Below, in pieces: positions 37,818 through 46,257 of a DNA stretch of 64,000 nucleotides; within the stretch, counting starts at the first letter, position 1; every line of letters begins with the position of its first letter. The notes under the pieces are model-generated. The model saw only the letters and a program-made list of their open reading frames with translations. It was not told where the DNA came from and did no database searches. Position numbers and translations under genes: made by a program. Source of the DNA: Bacteroidota bacterium (lineage in GTDB: Bacteria > Bacteroidota > Bacteroidia > Cytophagales > Cyclobacteriaceae); NCBI GenBank assembly GCA_018267135.1, contig JAFDZA010000002.1:1-64000 (forward strand). Direction: 5' to 3'.

Positions 37818-39182
37818 ATGCACGACTTCGGCTTGTTAACATTACTCCCCGTGTTAGTTATGATTGTGCTGGCCGTTATCACGCGCTCTTCTTTCGAGCC
37901 ATTGGTGGTAGGGATTATAACAGGTTGCATTATAGCCTACCATGAAAATTTCCTGACTAAGTTTATTGAACACCTCACCACGGCCCTGACCGACAAAAGC
38001 AGTGGCTGGGTAATATTGGTGTGCATGATGTATGGCTCGCTGATTACGATGATGATTCGCGGAGGTGGCACAATTGCGTTTGGAAATTTTTTATTAAAGT
38101 TCGTAAAAAACAGACGCGGGGCATTGTTGGCTGCCTGGGTACTGGGTATATTAATTTTTGTAGATGATTACCTGCACTCGCTGGCAGTGGGTGCCGCCAT
38201 GAAAAAAATAACCGATAAATATTTTATTTCACGCGAACTCTTAGCCTACATTGTGCACGCTACCTCTGCGCCCTTATGTATTTTGTTGCCGATCACAACA
38301 TGGTCTATCTTCATCAGCGGTATTTTAGAAAAGAATGGTGTGGTGCCGGTGGGGCAGGGGATGTATGGCTATATGAAAGCCATGCCGTTTATGATGGTGG
38401 GGTTTGTGGGGATTGTGCTGGTGCTGGGAGTAGTGCTGGGGTTAGTACCGATTTTAGGAAAAATGAAAAGGGCAGAAGCGCGGGCAGCTACAGGGGCAAC
38501 CGTTCCGTACGAGCCCAGCCAGGTAGTGGAGGAGGCCGAGAAGGAAATGGAAGCGGCCACTAAAAATAAACTCAGTTATTTTGTTTTGCCGTTGGTGGTG
38601 CTGTTGGCCACTACCGTTTATTTTGGCTTCGATGCTTTGAAAGGCGCACTTATTGCTAATTTTTTTACCTTCTTTTATTTTTTGGCCGACCGGGCGCTAT
38701 CGCTTCGCCAGTTGTCCGATGCTATTTTGAAAGGATTCAATACTATTTTGTTCCCCATTATTTTGGTCATCCTTGCCTTTGCCATGAAATTGGTAAACGA
38801 TGATCTTCACTTGGTTCCGTATGTTATCTCGCATGTAAAGCCGTACATGAGCCGCGAGTTATTTCCGGCCATTGCCTTTTTTACATTGGCCGTAATTGCT
38901 TTTCTCACCAGCACCTCGTGGGATTTGTATGTCATTGCCATTCCGCTGATGGTGCCGTTAGCGCAGAGTTTACAGGTAAACGTGTGGCTGTCGGTAAGCG
39001 TGGTGGTGGGAGCAGGAGCGTTCGGATCGGGTTCCGGCTTTTTCAGCGATTCTACTATTTTGTGTGCATCGTCCACCGAGTGCCCGCCCATGGTGCATGC
39101 TCTTACCCAACTTCCTTATGTATTGATTACGCTGGCTTTGTCAACCGTGGGGTATATAATAGTAGGTACGTGGATGGCGTAA
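37818..39182 (+). CDS. NhaC family Na+/H+ antiporter-like transporter
   Basis: A 454-aa polytopic inner-membrane protein of the NhaC family. Around ten or more hydrophobic helices are visible, with conserved family segments IFVDDYLHSLAVGAAM and GAGAFGSGSGFFSDSTI and the loop at TSTSWDLYVIAIPL. NhaC relatives exchange Na+ for H+, and some exchange organic acids. As the last gene of the cluster it may energise or accompany import of the pathway substrate across the inner membrane, since no other transporter is present; this is inference. Confidence 0.88.
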   Translation: MHDFGLLTLLPVLVMIVLAVITRSSFEPLVVGIITGCIIAYHENFLTKFIEHLTTALTDKSSGWVILVCMMYGSLITMMIRGGGTIAFGNFLLKFVKNRRGALLAAWVLGILIFVDDYLHSLAVGAAMKKITDKYFISRELLAYIVHATSAPLCILLPITTWSIFISGILEKNGVVPVGQGMYGYMKAMPFMMVGFVGIVLVLGVVLGLVPILGKMKRAEARAATGATVPYEPSQVVEEAEKEMEAATKNKLSYFVLPLVVLLATTVYFGFDALKGALIANFFTFFYFLADRALSLRQLSDAILKGFNTILFPIILVILAFAMKLVNDDLHLVPYVISHVKPYMSRELFPAIAFFTLAVIAFLTSTSWDLYVIAIPLMVPLAQSLQVNVWLSVSVVVGAGAFGSGSGFFSDSTILCASSTECPPMVHALTQLPYVLITLALSTVGYIIVGTWMA

Positions 39183-39266
39183 GCGGAGCCTGAATCTGAA
39201 TGGGCTTATAAAAACAGCAGGCTATTATCTAAAAAAGGCATCAAAAAAACTCAATCAATAATTAAA

Positions 39267-40019
39267 TTAGTTAGGCTTGATTGTAGAATTATAAAAAGAA
39301 AAAAATCTAACCACTTCTTTTTCGGTTTTCAACTTGTTCTTTTCAGACTTTAACCACTTGTCCATTTCAGTAGAGTTGGTAATTTGGAGAGCCGATAGAA
39401 CGGCCGGTTTATTCAGGCCACTCAGCTTAAGTAAGACACCGTTATTACTAATAAAATATTTTATTTTAGGAATGAACCGGTTCCGACTTTCATTTCGATA
39501 TTGATTGTAATCCATTTTTCTTAACGTAACCTGAACCATTTTTACTAACTGCGTATTTCCTCCATTCAGTATTTCAAAAAATTCATTGTTGTATTCCGGG
39601 TCTTTCAATCGTTTAAAGACACCAATACTTTTGGAAGAATCGGCCCCGTCAATAAAAACAATTTTATCAATAAGCTTCTTTACTAAAGTATACTCTTCAT
39701 TTTTTTCATTGAGATAATGAATATCGTTCGTATAAAAATTAAGTTTAGCCTTGGGTAATTTGATTTTGTTGCCAGTTGTTAAAAAAAGAATAGCCCGATT
39801 CCATTTCTCTTCCCAAAAACAACTTCCATCCACATCATCGTATGAAACTATTTTAGCCGAATTAACGAATCCTTTATTTAAGCCACTATAACCTGAATTT
39901 CCGGTGCCACCGGTGCCAACGACATCAATATTGCCGGGTTGGCCAACGAATTGGGCTACGGCCGTATTCGAGATCAAAAAAAGGATACCTATTTTATAAT
40001 AACGGGCGCATCGTATCAT
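39267..40019 (-). CDS. Hypothetical exported protein
   Basis: A 250-aa protein I do not recognise. It has a signal peptide (ending near NTAVAQ), a Gly-rich segment (PGNIDVVGTGGTGNSGYSGL), then a mixed, Lys/Asn-rich body. It stands alone between oppositely oriented genes. There is no known motif to name a function. Confidence 0.65.
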   Translation of the reverse strand: MIRCARYYKIGILFLISNTAVAQFVGQPGNIDVVGTGGTGNSGYSGLNKGFVNSAKIVSYDDVDGSCFWEEKWNRAILFLTTGNKIKLPKAKLNFYTNDIHYLNEKNEEYTLVKKLIDKIVFIDGADSSKSIGVFKRLKDPEYNNEFFEILNGGNTQLVKMVQVTLRKMDYNQYRNESRNRFIPKIKYFISNNGVLLKLSGLNKPAVLSALQITNSTEMDKWLKSEKNKLKTEKEVVRFFSFYNSTIKPN

Positions 40020-40146
40020 ATTCTAAATGTAAGTGAATTTTTTTGAGAGGAGATGTGCTGAGATGGTTTTTAAAATTTTAGTGAATACTGATTTTAAACT
40101 TTCGTCCGTTTCAAAAGTCTTACGGCTTCATAAAAAATACCAACTC

Positions 40147-40389
40147 ATGAAAACAACCTTAAAAACCATGTCCGTTATTGCGCTTGTAGCAGGTGCATTT
40201 TGTGCGGGCGTTGCGGCAGCAGTAGAATTTCCCGAATTAACGGCTGCCAAAAACCACATGATGCAGGCCAAAAATAATTTACAAAAAGCCGCTACGGAAT
40301 TTGGCGGGCACAAAGCAAAATCACTAGAGTATCTCGACAAAGCCATTAAAGAAGTAGATGAAGCCGTGCTGTATGGCGACCGGCATTAA
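40147..40389 (+). CDS. Small exported helical protein
   Basis: An 80-aa protein from the ATG at 40147, chosen over an upstream ATG because it begins a clear signal peptide (MKTTLKTMSVIALVAGAFCA). The mature part is a Lys/Ala-rich amphipathic helix pair with the pattern HMMQAKNNLQKAATEF. It resembles small periplasmic or surface helical proteins of unknown function. A probable terminator follows it closely. Confidence 0.65.
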   Translation: MKTTLKTMSVIALVAGAFCAGVAAAVEFPELTAAKNHMMQAKNNLQKAATEFGGHKAKSLEYLDKAIKEVDEAVLYGDRH

Positions 40390-40412
40390 ACTGAAACAAA
40401 AACAAAAAAAAC

Positions 40413-40446
40413 GAGGCTGCTTCAAAAGAGTGGCCTCTCTTTTTTA
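40413..40446 (+). terminator. Probable intrinsic terminator
   Basis: GAGGC pairs with GCCTC, extended by G-U pairs towards a CTTCAAAAGAG tip, and is followed by TCTTTTTT. It would end the small exported-protein transcript before the VOC gene. Confidence 0.6.
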
Positions 40447-40471
40447 GGCAATTTATTTTAACTTCACTACT

Positions 40472-40954
40472 ATGAAAAGCACACTTTTAACGACCACTCT
40501 ACTAGCCGCATCATTTCTATTAGGTTTCGCTTTCAAGTCAATCATACCAAATCAAAAAATAAATAAAATGAATAAAGTAACGGGAATAGGAGGTATCTTT
40601 TTTAAATGTAAAGACCCTCAAGCCATGAACGAATGGTATAAAAAACATCTGGGTTTTGACACCGGCCCTTATGGAACAAGTTTTAAGTGGCGGCAAAATG
40701 AGGACAGCTCGAAAAAAGGCCTTACCCAGTGGAATCTATTTCCCGAGAAAACCAACTATTTTCAACCTTCGGCAAAAGATTTTATGATCAACTACCGGGT
40801 TGAAAATCTGGAATTGCTGGTGGAAGAATTAAAAAAAGAAAACGTAACCATTGTAGATAAGATTGAGGCCTATGACTATGGAAAGTTTGTTCATATCATG
40901 GATATGGAAGGAAACAAAATAGAATTATGGGAACCGAAAGAGGGCGGTTCTTAA
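40472..40954 (+). CDS. VOC (glyoxalase/bleomycin-resistance) family protein with N-terminal hydrophobic segment
   Basis: A 160-aa protein with one VOC module (about 33-155: GGIFFKCKDPQAMNEWYKKH ... FVHIMDMEGNKIELWEPK). A hydrophobic N-terminal segment (about 3-27) looks like a signal or membrane anchor, which would place it outside the cytoplasm. If translation instead begins at the ATG at 40568 the protein is an ordinary 128-aa cytoplasmic VOC protein. The single C-terminal Glu (IELWEP) matches a typical metal ligand. Substrate unknown. Confidence 0.8.
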   Translation: MKSTLLTTTLLAASFLLGFAFKSIIPNQKINKMNKVTGIGGIFFKCKDPQAMNEWYKKHLGFDTGPYGTSFKWRQNEDSSKKGLTQWNLFPEKTNYFQPSAKDFMINYRVENLELLVEELKKENVTIVDKIEAYDYGKFVHIMDMEGNKIELWEPKEGGS

Positions 40955-40994
40955 ACCCATCAGCAAGCCGGCAAACGAAGAGATGAAGCGGCAG

Positions 40995-41040
40995 AAAAAA
41001 GTTGTAAGCACTCCCCATGAGGAGGTTGAGTGCTTACAAC
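40995..41040 (-). terminator. Intrinsic terminator of the M28 peptidase gene
   Basis: A perfect 13-bp inverted repeat (GTTGTAAGCACTC at 41001-41013 and its complement at 41028-41040) with a 14-base loop is flanked on its left by AAAAAA at 40995-41000, which is a T-run on the minus strand. It lies just beyond the stop of the minus-strand peptidase gene. Confidence 0.85.
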
Positions 41041-41114
41041 ATCATTTGAATTTTCAATGTACAGAATAAATATTCTAAGATTCTTGTCAGCGAATTTAAA
41101 GCCGGAATACCTGA

Positions 41115-42689
41115 TTAGTCGAGGCCACCTTTACGCGTAGGCTTCTTTTGTTCCGGCCATTTGCCTTGTTCACCGGTCCAGGGGCTAATAGATAATACGC
41201 TTTTCTCACGCGAAACTTTTTTCGAATCTTCGCAGGCTTGGTAAACCAGAATGGCCGTCATAATAACGTTGGTGCGAATATCATCAAATACAATTTTATC
41301 ATACGTATCCAGGTTGGTGTGCCAGGTAAACGTGCCATAGTCCCAACTGAGCGATCCGAGAGAAAAACCCGGAGCTCCGGCTGCTACGAACGAGGCGAAG
41401 TCTGAGCCCCCGCCCCCGGGCCATCCCGGAAAAGTGGTTTCAAGTTTGTCTTTGTATTCGGCCGGTACTTTGGCCAGCCAGCGTTGGAGGTATTCGTACG
41501 CGTGCAAAAATCCTTGCCCGGAAATATTCCTTATTCTTCCGGTTCCGTTGTCTTGATTAAACAACGCCTGCAGGTTAGCTACAATTTCCGGATGGTCTTC
41601 TACAAAAGCGCGCGAGCCATTCAGCCCCTGTTCTTCACTTCCCCAATGGCCCACCAAAATGGTACGTTTGGGGTTCGGATAAACTTTTTTCAAAATGCGC
41701 ATGGCTTCCATCATTACCAGGGTGCCGGTTCCATTATCGGTAGCACCGGTGCCGCCATCCCACGAATCGAAGTGGGCCGAAAGCATAACATACTCATTAG
41801 GGTTGGTGGGGCTTTTAATCTCAGCCACTGAATTGTAAGTAGGCACAACGCCTGTTTCTTTGGAGTCGGCCTGTACGCTGATTTTAGTGGCTTTGCCTGA
41901 TTCGGTTAGCCGGTATAACAATCCGTAATCTTCCAGCATCAAATCAACGGTGGGTATTTTTTTTGTTCGCGCCCCAAATATTTTGTTGGCTCCGGACCAA
42001 TTCGACCAGTAGCACATTACAATACCGGCTGCGCCTGCGTTTTCTATTGCTACCGGAAGCGTAGCATTAGTTTTACCTGTTTTTTTGATGCGTTCTCTCC
42101 AGGCATCCGTTTGAGCGGCTCGTTCTTTTTTCATTTTCTCGAAAGATTCTTTGGTGGCAAACTCTTCCCAATTGTCGTCATTGCGGCCGGTGGGCTGGTT
42201 CATCGAAATCATTACAAATTTTCCTTTCACATTCGGCAGCCATTTCTGGAAAGCCAATGAATCGGCCACCTCCGGAAGAATGACTACCTCCCCGGTTATG
42301 GTTTTGCCTTTTGTGCCGGGGCTCCAGGCAAGTTGTGTACCGGCCAAAGATTTTATCCAGGGCGAAACCATATCAATGTGGGTAATGCCTCTTTCCCACC
42401 CGCGCCATTCGCCCCATTTTTCGTTGCGGGCGCTAATGCCCCAGCCTGTATATTTACTCACAGCCCAATCGTGTGCCTGCTGCATTTTAGGGGAGCCCAC
42501 CAACCGCGGGCCAATGCCATCAAACAATTCGTGCCCCAATTTTTCTAACTGAGAATTTTCGGTAGCTTCTTTTATGATTGCTTCGGCCATTGGGTCTTTG
42601 GGCAACGGCTTGGGGGGAGGCATCCCCGGTTGGGCGATCAGGGCATGGCCCAGCAAGAGTGCACAACAAAAAATTATTGAGTGTTTCAT
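41115..42689 (-). CDS. Exported M28 family zinc metallopeptidase with PA-type insertion
   Basis: A 524-aa protein from the ATG at 42689, which begins a proper signal peptide (MKHSIIFCCALLLGHALIAQ); an upstream ATG would add a non-signal extension. The zinc-site motifs of M28 peptidases are visible: LSAHFDSWDGGTGATDNGTG with H306 as the first ligand, WGSEEQGLNGS with the catalytic and ligand Glu pair, LFNQDNGTG, and the final His in FTWHTNLDTYD. A protease-associated (PA) domain is inserted about residues 120-260. It probably acts as a periplasmic or secreted amino- or carboxypeptidase. A strong terminator lies downstream. Confidence 0.9.
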   Translation of the reverse strand: MKHSIIFCCALLLGHALIAQPGMPPPKPLPKDPMAEAIIKEATENSQLEKLGHELFDGIGPRLVGSPKMQQAHDWAVSKYTGWGISARNEKWGEWRGWERGITHIDMVSPWIKSLAGTQLAWSPGTKGKTITGEVVILPEVADSLAFQKWLPNVKGKFVMISMNQPTGRNDDNWEEFATKESFEKMKKERAAQTDAWRERIKKTGKTNATLPVAIENAGAAGIVMCYWSNWSGANKIFGARTKKIPTVDLMLEDYGLLYRLTESGKATKISVQADSKETGVVPTYNSVAEIKSPTNPNEYVMLSAHFDSWDGGTGATDNGTGTLVMMEAMRILKKVYPNPKRTILVGHWGSEEQGLNGSRAFVEDHPEIVANLQALFNQDNGTGRIRNISGQGFLHAYEYLQRWLAKVPAEYKDKLETTFPGWPGGGGSDFASFVAAGAPGFSLGSLSWDYGTFTWHTNLDTYDKIVFDDIRTNVIMTAILVYQACEDSKKVSREKSVLSISPWTGEQGKWPEQKKPTRKGGLD

Positions 42690-43248
42690 AATGGTTTTTA
42701 GGTTAAGGTTACGAAAATAATCTTCACTAAGTAAACCACAGAACTTTTTCCAGATGAGGCGATATTTCTTTGCTGACGGCTGGAATTCATGCCATTTTTT
42801 AGTTGCCCAGGGCAAGCCGGCCTGGCCAATAACACTGCATTTTATTTTTTTTTGTCTTTCAATTTATTGCTTCTATCAACGTGTTATAGCCAATGGTAGA
42901 ACGACACTCCGAACATTGAACAGACGACCAAAGCAAAAACAGAAAAGTAAACCATTTTGACAGGTGAACAAAGACATAGAAACGATACAAACGAGCAGCG
43001 GGTAAGACAACACTCATTGCCGACCCTATGTTTTTTCCACCATACATTTTTAAAAATTTCTTTTATCCGGCCGCACTATTAAGCGAAGCGAATCACGAAC
43101 ACCAAAAACACATAAAAATCCGTTCGTAAATGGCACATTGGGTTTTGCCCCGACACACAAGCCGACCCTTCGCAATACCCAAAGAGCCGTTTTTTGCCAA
43201 CGCACCGACAATAATTCGTATTTTGCAATAATGTATTTGAATGAATAA
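42690..43248. other. 559-bp gene-poor stretch at the left edge of the restriction-modification island
   Basis: No convincing gene is seen; short open frames on both strands have no recognisable features. The stretch holds a patch around 43080-43200 in a base style unlike the flanking genes (runs such as CACGAACACCAAAAACAC and GCACATTGGGTTTTGCC), which I suspect is a dispersed intergenic element of Bacteroidota. TATTTTG at about 43218-43224 is one base short of the -7 consensus and may serve hsdR. Confidence 0.5.
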
Positions 43249-45654
43249 ATGATAGACAAAAAGACACTTTCTGAACGTGATATATGTACCAAGTTTATTA
43301 CTCCTGCGGTAGAAAAATCGGGTTGGAATAAACTGACACAGCTATTGGAAGAAGTTTCGTTTACTGACGGAAAAATATATGTTAGAGGTAAACTAACAGC
43401 AAGAGGAAATCAAAAACGGGCTGACTACATTTTGTATTACAAGCCAAATATTCCTATTGCAATTATTGAGGCTAAAGACAACAAGCATTCAGTAAGAGCA
43501 GGAATACAACAGGCTTTGGATTATGCTCAAATTCTCGACATTCCTTGTGTTTTCAGCAGCAACGGTGACGGATTTTTATTTCACGACCGCACCACAACAG
43601 ACGGAAACATTGAAACTGAAATTGGCTTAGACGACTTCCCTACTCCGCAACAACTTTGGGAGAAGTACAAAAAGTATAAAGGCATCACAACTGATACAGC
43701 AGAAAAAATAGCATCGCAAGATTATTATTTTGACGGAACAAATCGCAAACCAAGATATTACCAACAAATTGCAGTAAACAGAACAGTTGAAGCCATTGCC
43801 AACGGACAAGACAGAATTCTGCTTGTAATGGCAACTGGAACTGGAAAGACATACACTGCGTTTCAAATCATTCACCGACTTTGGAAAAGCGGAGCAAAAA
43901 AACGCATTCTGTTTTTAGCCGACCGAAACGCCTTGATTGACCAAACTCGAAGAGGCGACTTCAAACATTTCAAGGATAAAATGACGGTGGTAAAACACCG
44001 ACAAATTGATAAGAGCTATGAAATTTATTTGGCTTTGTATCAAGGTTTATCCGGTACAGATGAAGATGCAAATGTCTATAAACAATTTTCACCTGACTTC
44101 TTCGACCTAATTGTAATTGATGAGTGCCACAGAGGAAGTGCCAAAGAAGACAGCAGTTGGAGAGAAATTTTATCCTACTTTAAAAACGCTACGCATATTG
44201 GTTTAACTGCAACACCAAAGGAAACCAAAGAAACAAGCAACACTGAATATTTTGGCGACCCTGTTTATACCTATTCATTGAAACAAGGTATTGACGATGG
44301 TTTCCTTGCTCCTTATCGTGTAGTGCGAATTGGTTTAAATGTGGATGCCGAAGGTTGGCGACCCGACCAAGGCAAAACCGACAAGGGCGGAAATCTTGTT
44401 GAAGATAGAATTTACAACCGCAAAGACTTTGACCGCAATTTGGTAATTGAAGAACGCACAGAATTGGTTGCCAAAAAGCTAACTGAGTTTTTAAAAGGTT
44501 ACGACCGATTTGCAAAAACCATTGTGTTTTGTGTGGATATAGACCACGCTGAACGTATGCGAACTGCATTAGCCAAACAAAATGCTGATTTGGTAGCAGA
44601 GAATTACAAATACGTAATGCAAATAACTGGCGATAATGACGAAGGGAAGCGGGAATTGGACAACTTCATTAACCCCGAAGAAAAGTATCCTGTTATTGCC
44701 ACTACTTCTGAATTAATGACGACTGGTGTAGATGCACAAACTTGTAAAGTCATTGTATTGGATGCCAACATTAATTCAATGACCAAATTCAAACAAATCA
44801 TTGGACGAGGAACACGAATCAATGAAGAATACGGCAAAATGTATTTCACCATTCTTGATTTTAGAAATGCAACCGATTTGTTTGCCGACAAAGACTTTGA
44901 TGGTGACCCTATTCGTGTAAAACCAGTTTCGCAAGACGAAGATTTGTCATTGGTGGTTATTGAGGAAGAAGAAAACACTGTAACCGTTTTAGACGAAGCA
45001 ACAGGGGAAGAAATAAAATTTGAAAAGGCAACTATTCGCTATCCTGATGGTTCAAAACTAGATGGCACGTGGGTTGTAAAAGAACCAAGAGAAAAAATTT
45101 ATGTAAATGGAGTTGATGTTTCTGTTTTGGTGAGCCGTGAAATGTATTTTGACCAACACGGAAAGCCAATTACCACTAGTTTAAAAGACCATACCAAAGA
45201 AATCATCAAAGAAAAATTTGCTTCGCTTGATGACTTTTTGAATAAATGGAACACCACCGACCGCAAAGAAGCAATTATTGCAGAATTACAAGAACAAGGC
45301 GTAATGGTGGAAGCTTTATATGATGCCGTAAACAAGGAAGTAGATTTGTTCGACTTGATTTGTCACGTTGCATTTGACCAACCACCATTAACACGAAAAG
45401 AAAGAGCCAACAACGTAAAGAAGCGAAACTACTTTACCAAGTATGGCGACCAAGCCAAGAAAGTGTTAGAAGCCTTGTTAGACAAATATGCTGATGAAGG
45501 CATTACCAATATAGAAAGCATTGAAGTATTGAGAGTAAATCCGTTTGATGAATTTGGTTCACCGCTTGAAATTATCAACGAGTTTGGCAGCAAAGAAAAA
45601 TATTTGCAAGCCGTAAAAGAATTAGAAATTGAATTGTATAAAAATATTGGATAA
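43249..45654 (+). CDS. hsdR: Type I restriction endonuclease subunit R
   Basis: An 801-aa HsdR of the EcoEI-like subfamily. The nuclease site is near D59 and E74-A-K76 (RADYILYY ... IIEAK). The helicase core has Walker A ATGTGKT at 195-201, DECH at 291-294, TATP, and the motif VI region QIIGRGTRI. The last part (about 700-801) is the EcoEI_R_C domain that docks on the methylase. The protein cuts DNA lacking the host methylation after translocation. Its stop overlaps the start of the Y1 transposase gene by one base (TAATG). The gene appears intact and its base use is A/T-richer than that of genes outside the island. Confidence 0.93.
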   Translation: MIDKKTLSERDICTKFITPAVEKSGWNKLTQLLEEVSFTDGKIYVRGKLTARGNQKRADYILYYKPNIPIAIIEAKDNKHSVRAGIQQALDYAQILDIPCVFSSNGDGFLFHDRTTTDGNIETEIGLDDFPTPQQLWEKYKKYKGITTDTAEKIASQDYYFDGTNRKPRYYQQIAVNRTVEAIANGQDRILLVMATGTGKTYTAFQIIHRLWKSGAKKRILFLADRNALIDQTRRGDFKHFKDKMTVVKHRQIDKSYEIYLALYQGLSGTDEDANVYKQFSPDFFDLIVIDECHRGSAKEDSSWREILSYFKNATHIGLTATPKETKETSNTEYFGDPVYTYSLKQGIDDGFLAPYRVVRIGLNVDAEGWRPDQGKTDKGGNLVEDRIYNRKDFDRNLVIEERTELVAKKLTEFLKGYDRFAKTIVFCVDIDHAERMRTALAKQNADLVAENYKYVMQITGDNDEGKRELDNFINPEEKYPVIATTSELMTTGVDAQTCKVIVLDANINSMTKFKQIIGRGTRINEEYGKMYFTILDFRNATDLFADKDFDGDPIRVKPVSQDEDLSLVVIEEEENTVTVLDEATGEEIKFEKATIRYPDGSKLDGTWVVKEPREKIYVNGVDVSVLVSREMYFDQHGKPITTSLKDHTKEIIKEKFASLDDFLNKWNTTDRKEAIIAELQEQGVMVEALYDAVNKEVDLFDLICHVAFDQPPLTRKERANNVKKRNYFTKYGDQAKKVLEALLDKYADEGITNIESIEVLRVNPFDEFGSPLEIINEFGSKEKYLQAVKELEIELYKNIG

Positions 45655-46115
45655 TGGCAGGAACTTTTTCTCAAATATATATTCAAGTTGTTTTTGCGGT
45701 AAAATATCGCGATTCATTAATTCATCAAGAATGGGAAGAAGAATTGTTTAAATATATCACAGGAATTATTAAAAACAAAGAACAGAAGCTGCTTGCCATC
45801 AATGGAATGCCAGACCATATTCATTTTTTTATAGGAATGAAGCCAAGTTGTTGTTTGTCCGATTTGGTAAGGGAAATTAAAAAATCTTCCAATGAATTTA
45901 TTAATGAAAGGAAATTTTCAAAAGTTAAATTTCAATGGCAGGAAGGTTATGGTGCATTTTCATACAGCCACTCTGCTTTAGACAATGTGATAACCTACAT
46001 TAACAAACAAAAAGAACATCATAAAAAGCAATCTTTTAAAGATGAATACAAAGACTTTTTAAACAAATTTCAAATAGAACACAAAGATGAATATTTATTT
46101 GAATGGATTGAATAA
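45654..46115 (+). CDS. RAYT/IS200-like Y1 transposase, copy 1
   Basis: A 153-aa HUH endonuclease of the IS200/REP-associated (RAYT) type. The metal-binding HUH motif is PDHIHFFI (H55, H57) and the catalytic tyrosine is Y115 in VITYINKQKEHH. RAYTs cut and join single-stranded DNA at small hairpins and are often domesticated. It starts inside the hsdR stop codon and lies in the operon, with three hairpins between it and hsdM (46119-46235). It lacks the left and right ends of a full IS200, so mobilisation of the hairpins is more likely than self-transposition. Confidence 0.85.
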   Translation: MAGTFSQIYIQVVFAVKYRDSLIHQEWEEELFKYITGIIKNKEQKLLAINGMPDHIHFFIGMKPSCCLSDLVREIKKSSNEFINERKFSKVKFQWQEGYGAFSYSHSALDNVITYINKQKEHHKKQSFKDEYKDFLNKFQIEHKDEYLFEWIE

Positions 46116-46118
46116 TGT

Positions 46119-46235
46119 GACCCTGAAAGGGTCCAATGTATATAGATTTATGAATTGTACCTTACATGCGACCCCTAAGGGGTCGAACAAAACGTACCGA
46201 TAATTATTCTATAATTATTCAATCCCTTCGGGATT
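46119..46235. repeat. Cluster of three short perfect hairpins (REP-like) before hsdM
   Basis: Three perfect hairpins with three-base loops follow the Y1 transposase gene: GACCCT-GAA-AGGGTC (46119-46133), CGACCCC-TAA-GGGGTCG (46169-46185) and AATCCC-TTC-GGGATT (46221-46235). They lie between the transposase and hsdM, where they could be substrates of the adjacent Y1 transposase or affect the hsdM message. Confidence 0.8.
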
Positions 46236-46257
46236 CATAAAATACAAAAACAACAAA

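Noticed and set aside
42870..42910. A GTTATAGCC-containing segment resembling an integron attC end
   Set aside because: The core bases do not fit GTTRRRY and no partner site with matching arms was found, so there is no support for an integron cassette.
43050..43292. An 80-codon minus-strand frame at the left edge of the island
   Set aside because: It overlaps the hsdR start and the suspected dispersed element, has no signal or domain, and similar frames seem to be by-products of such repeats.
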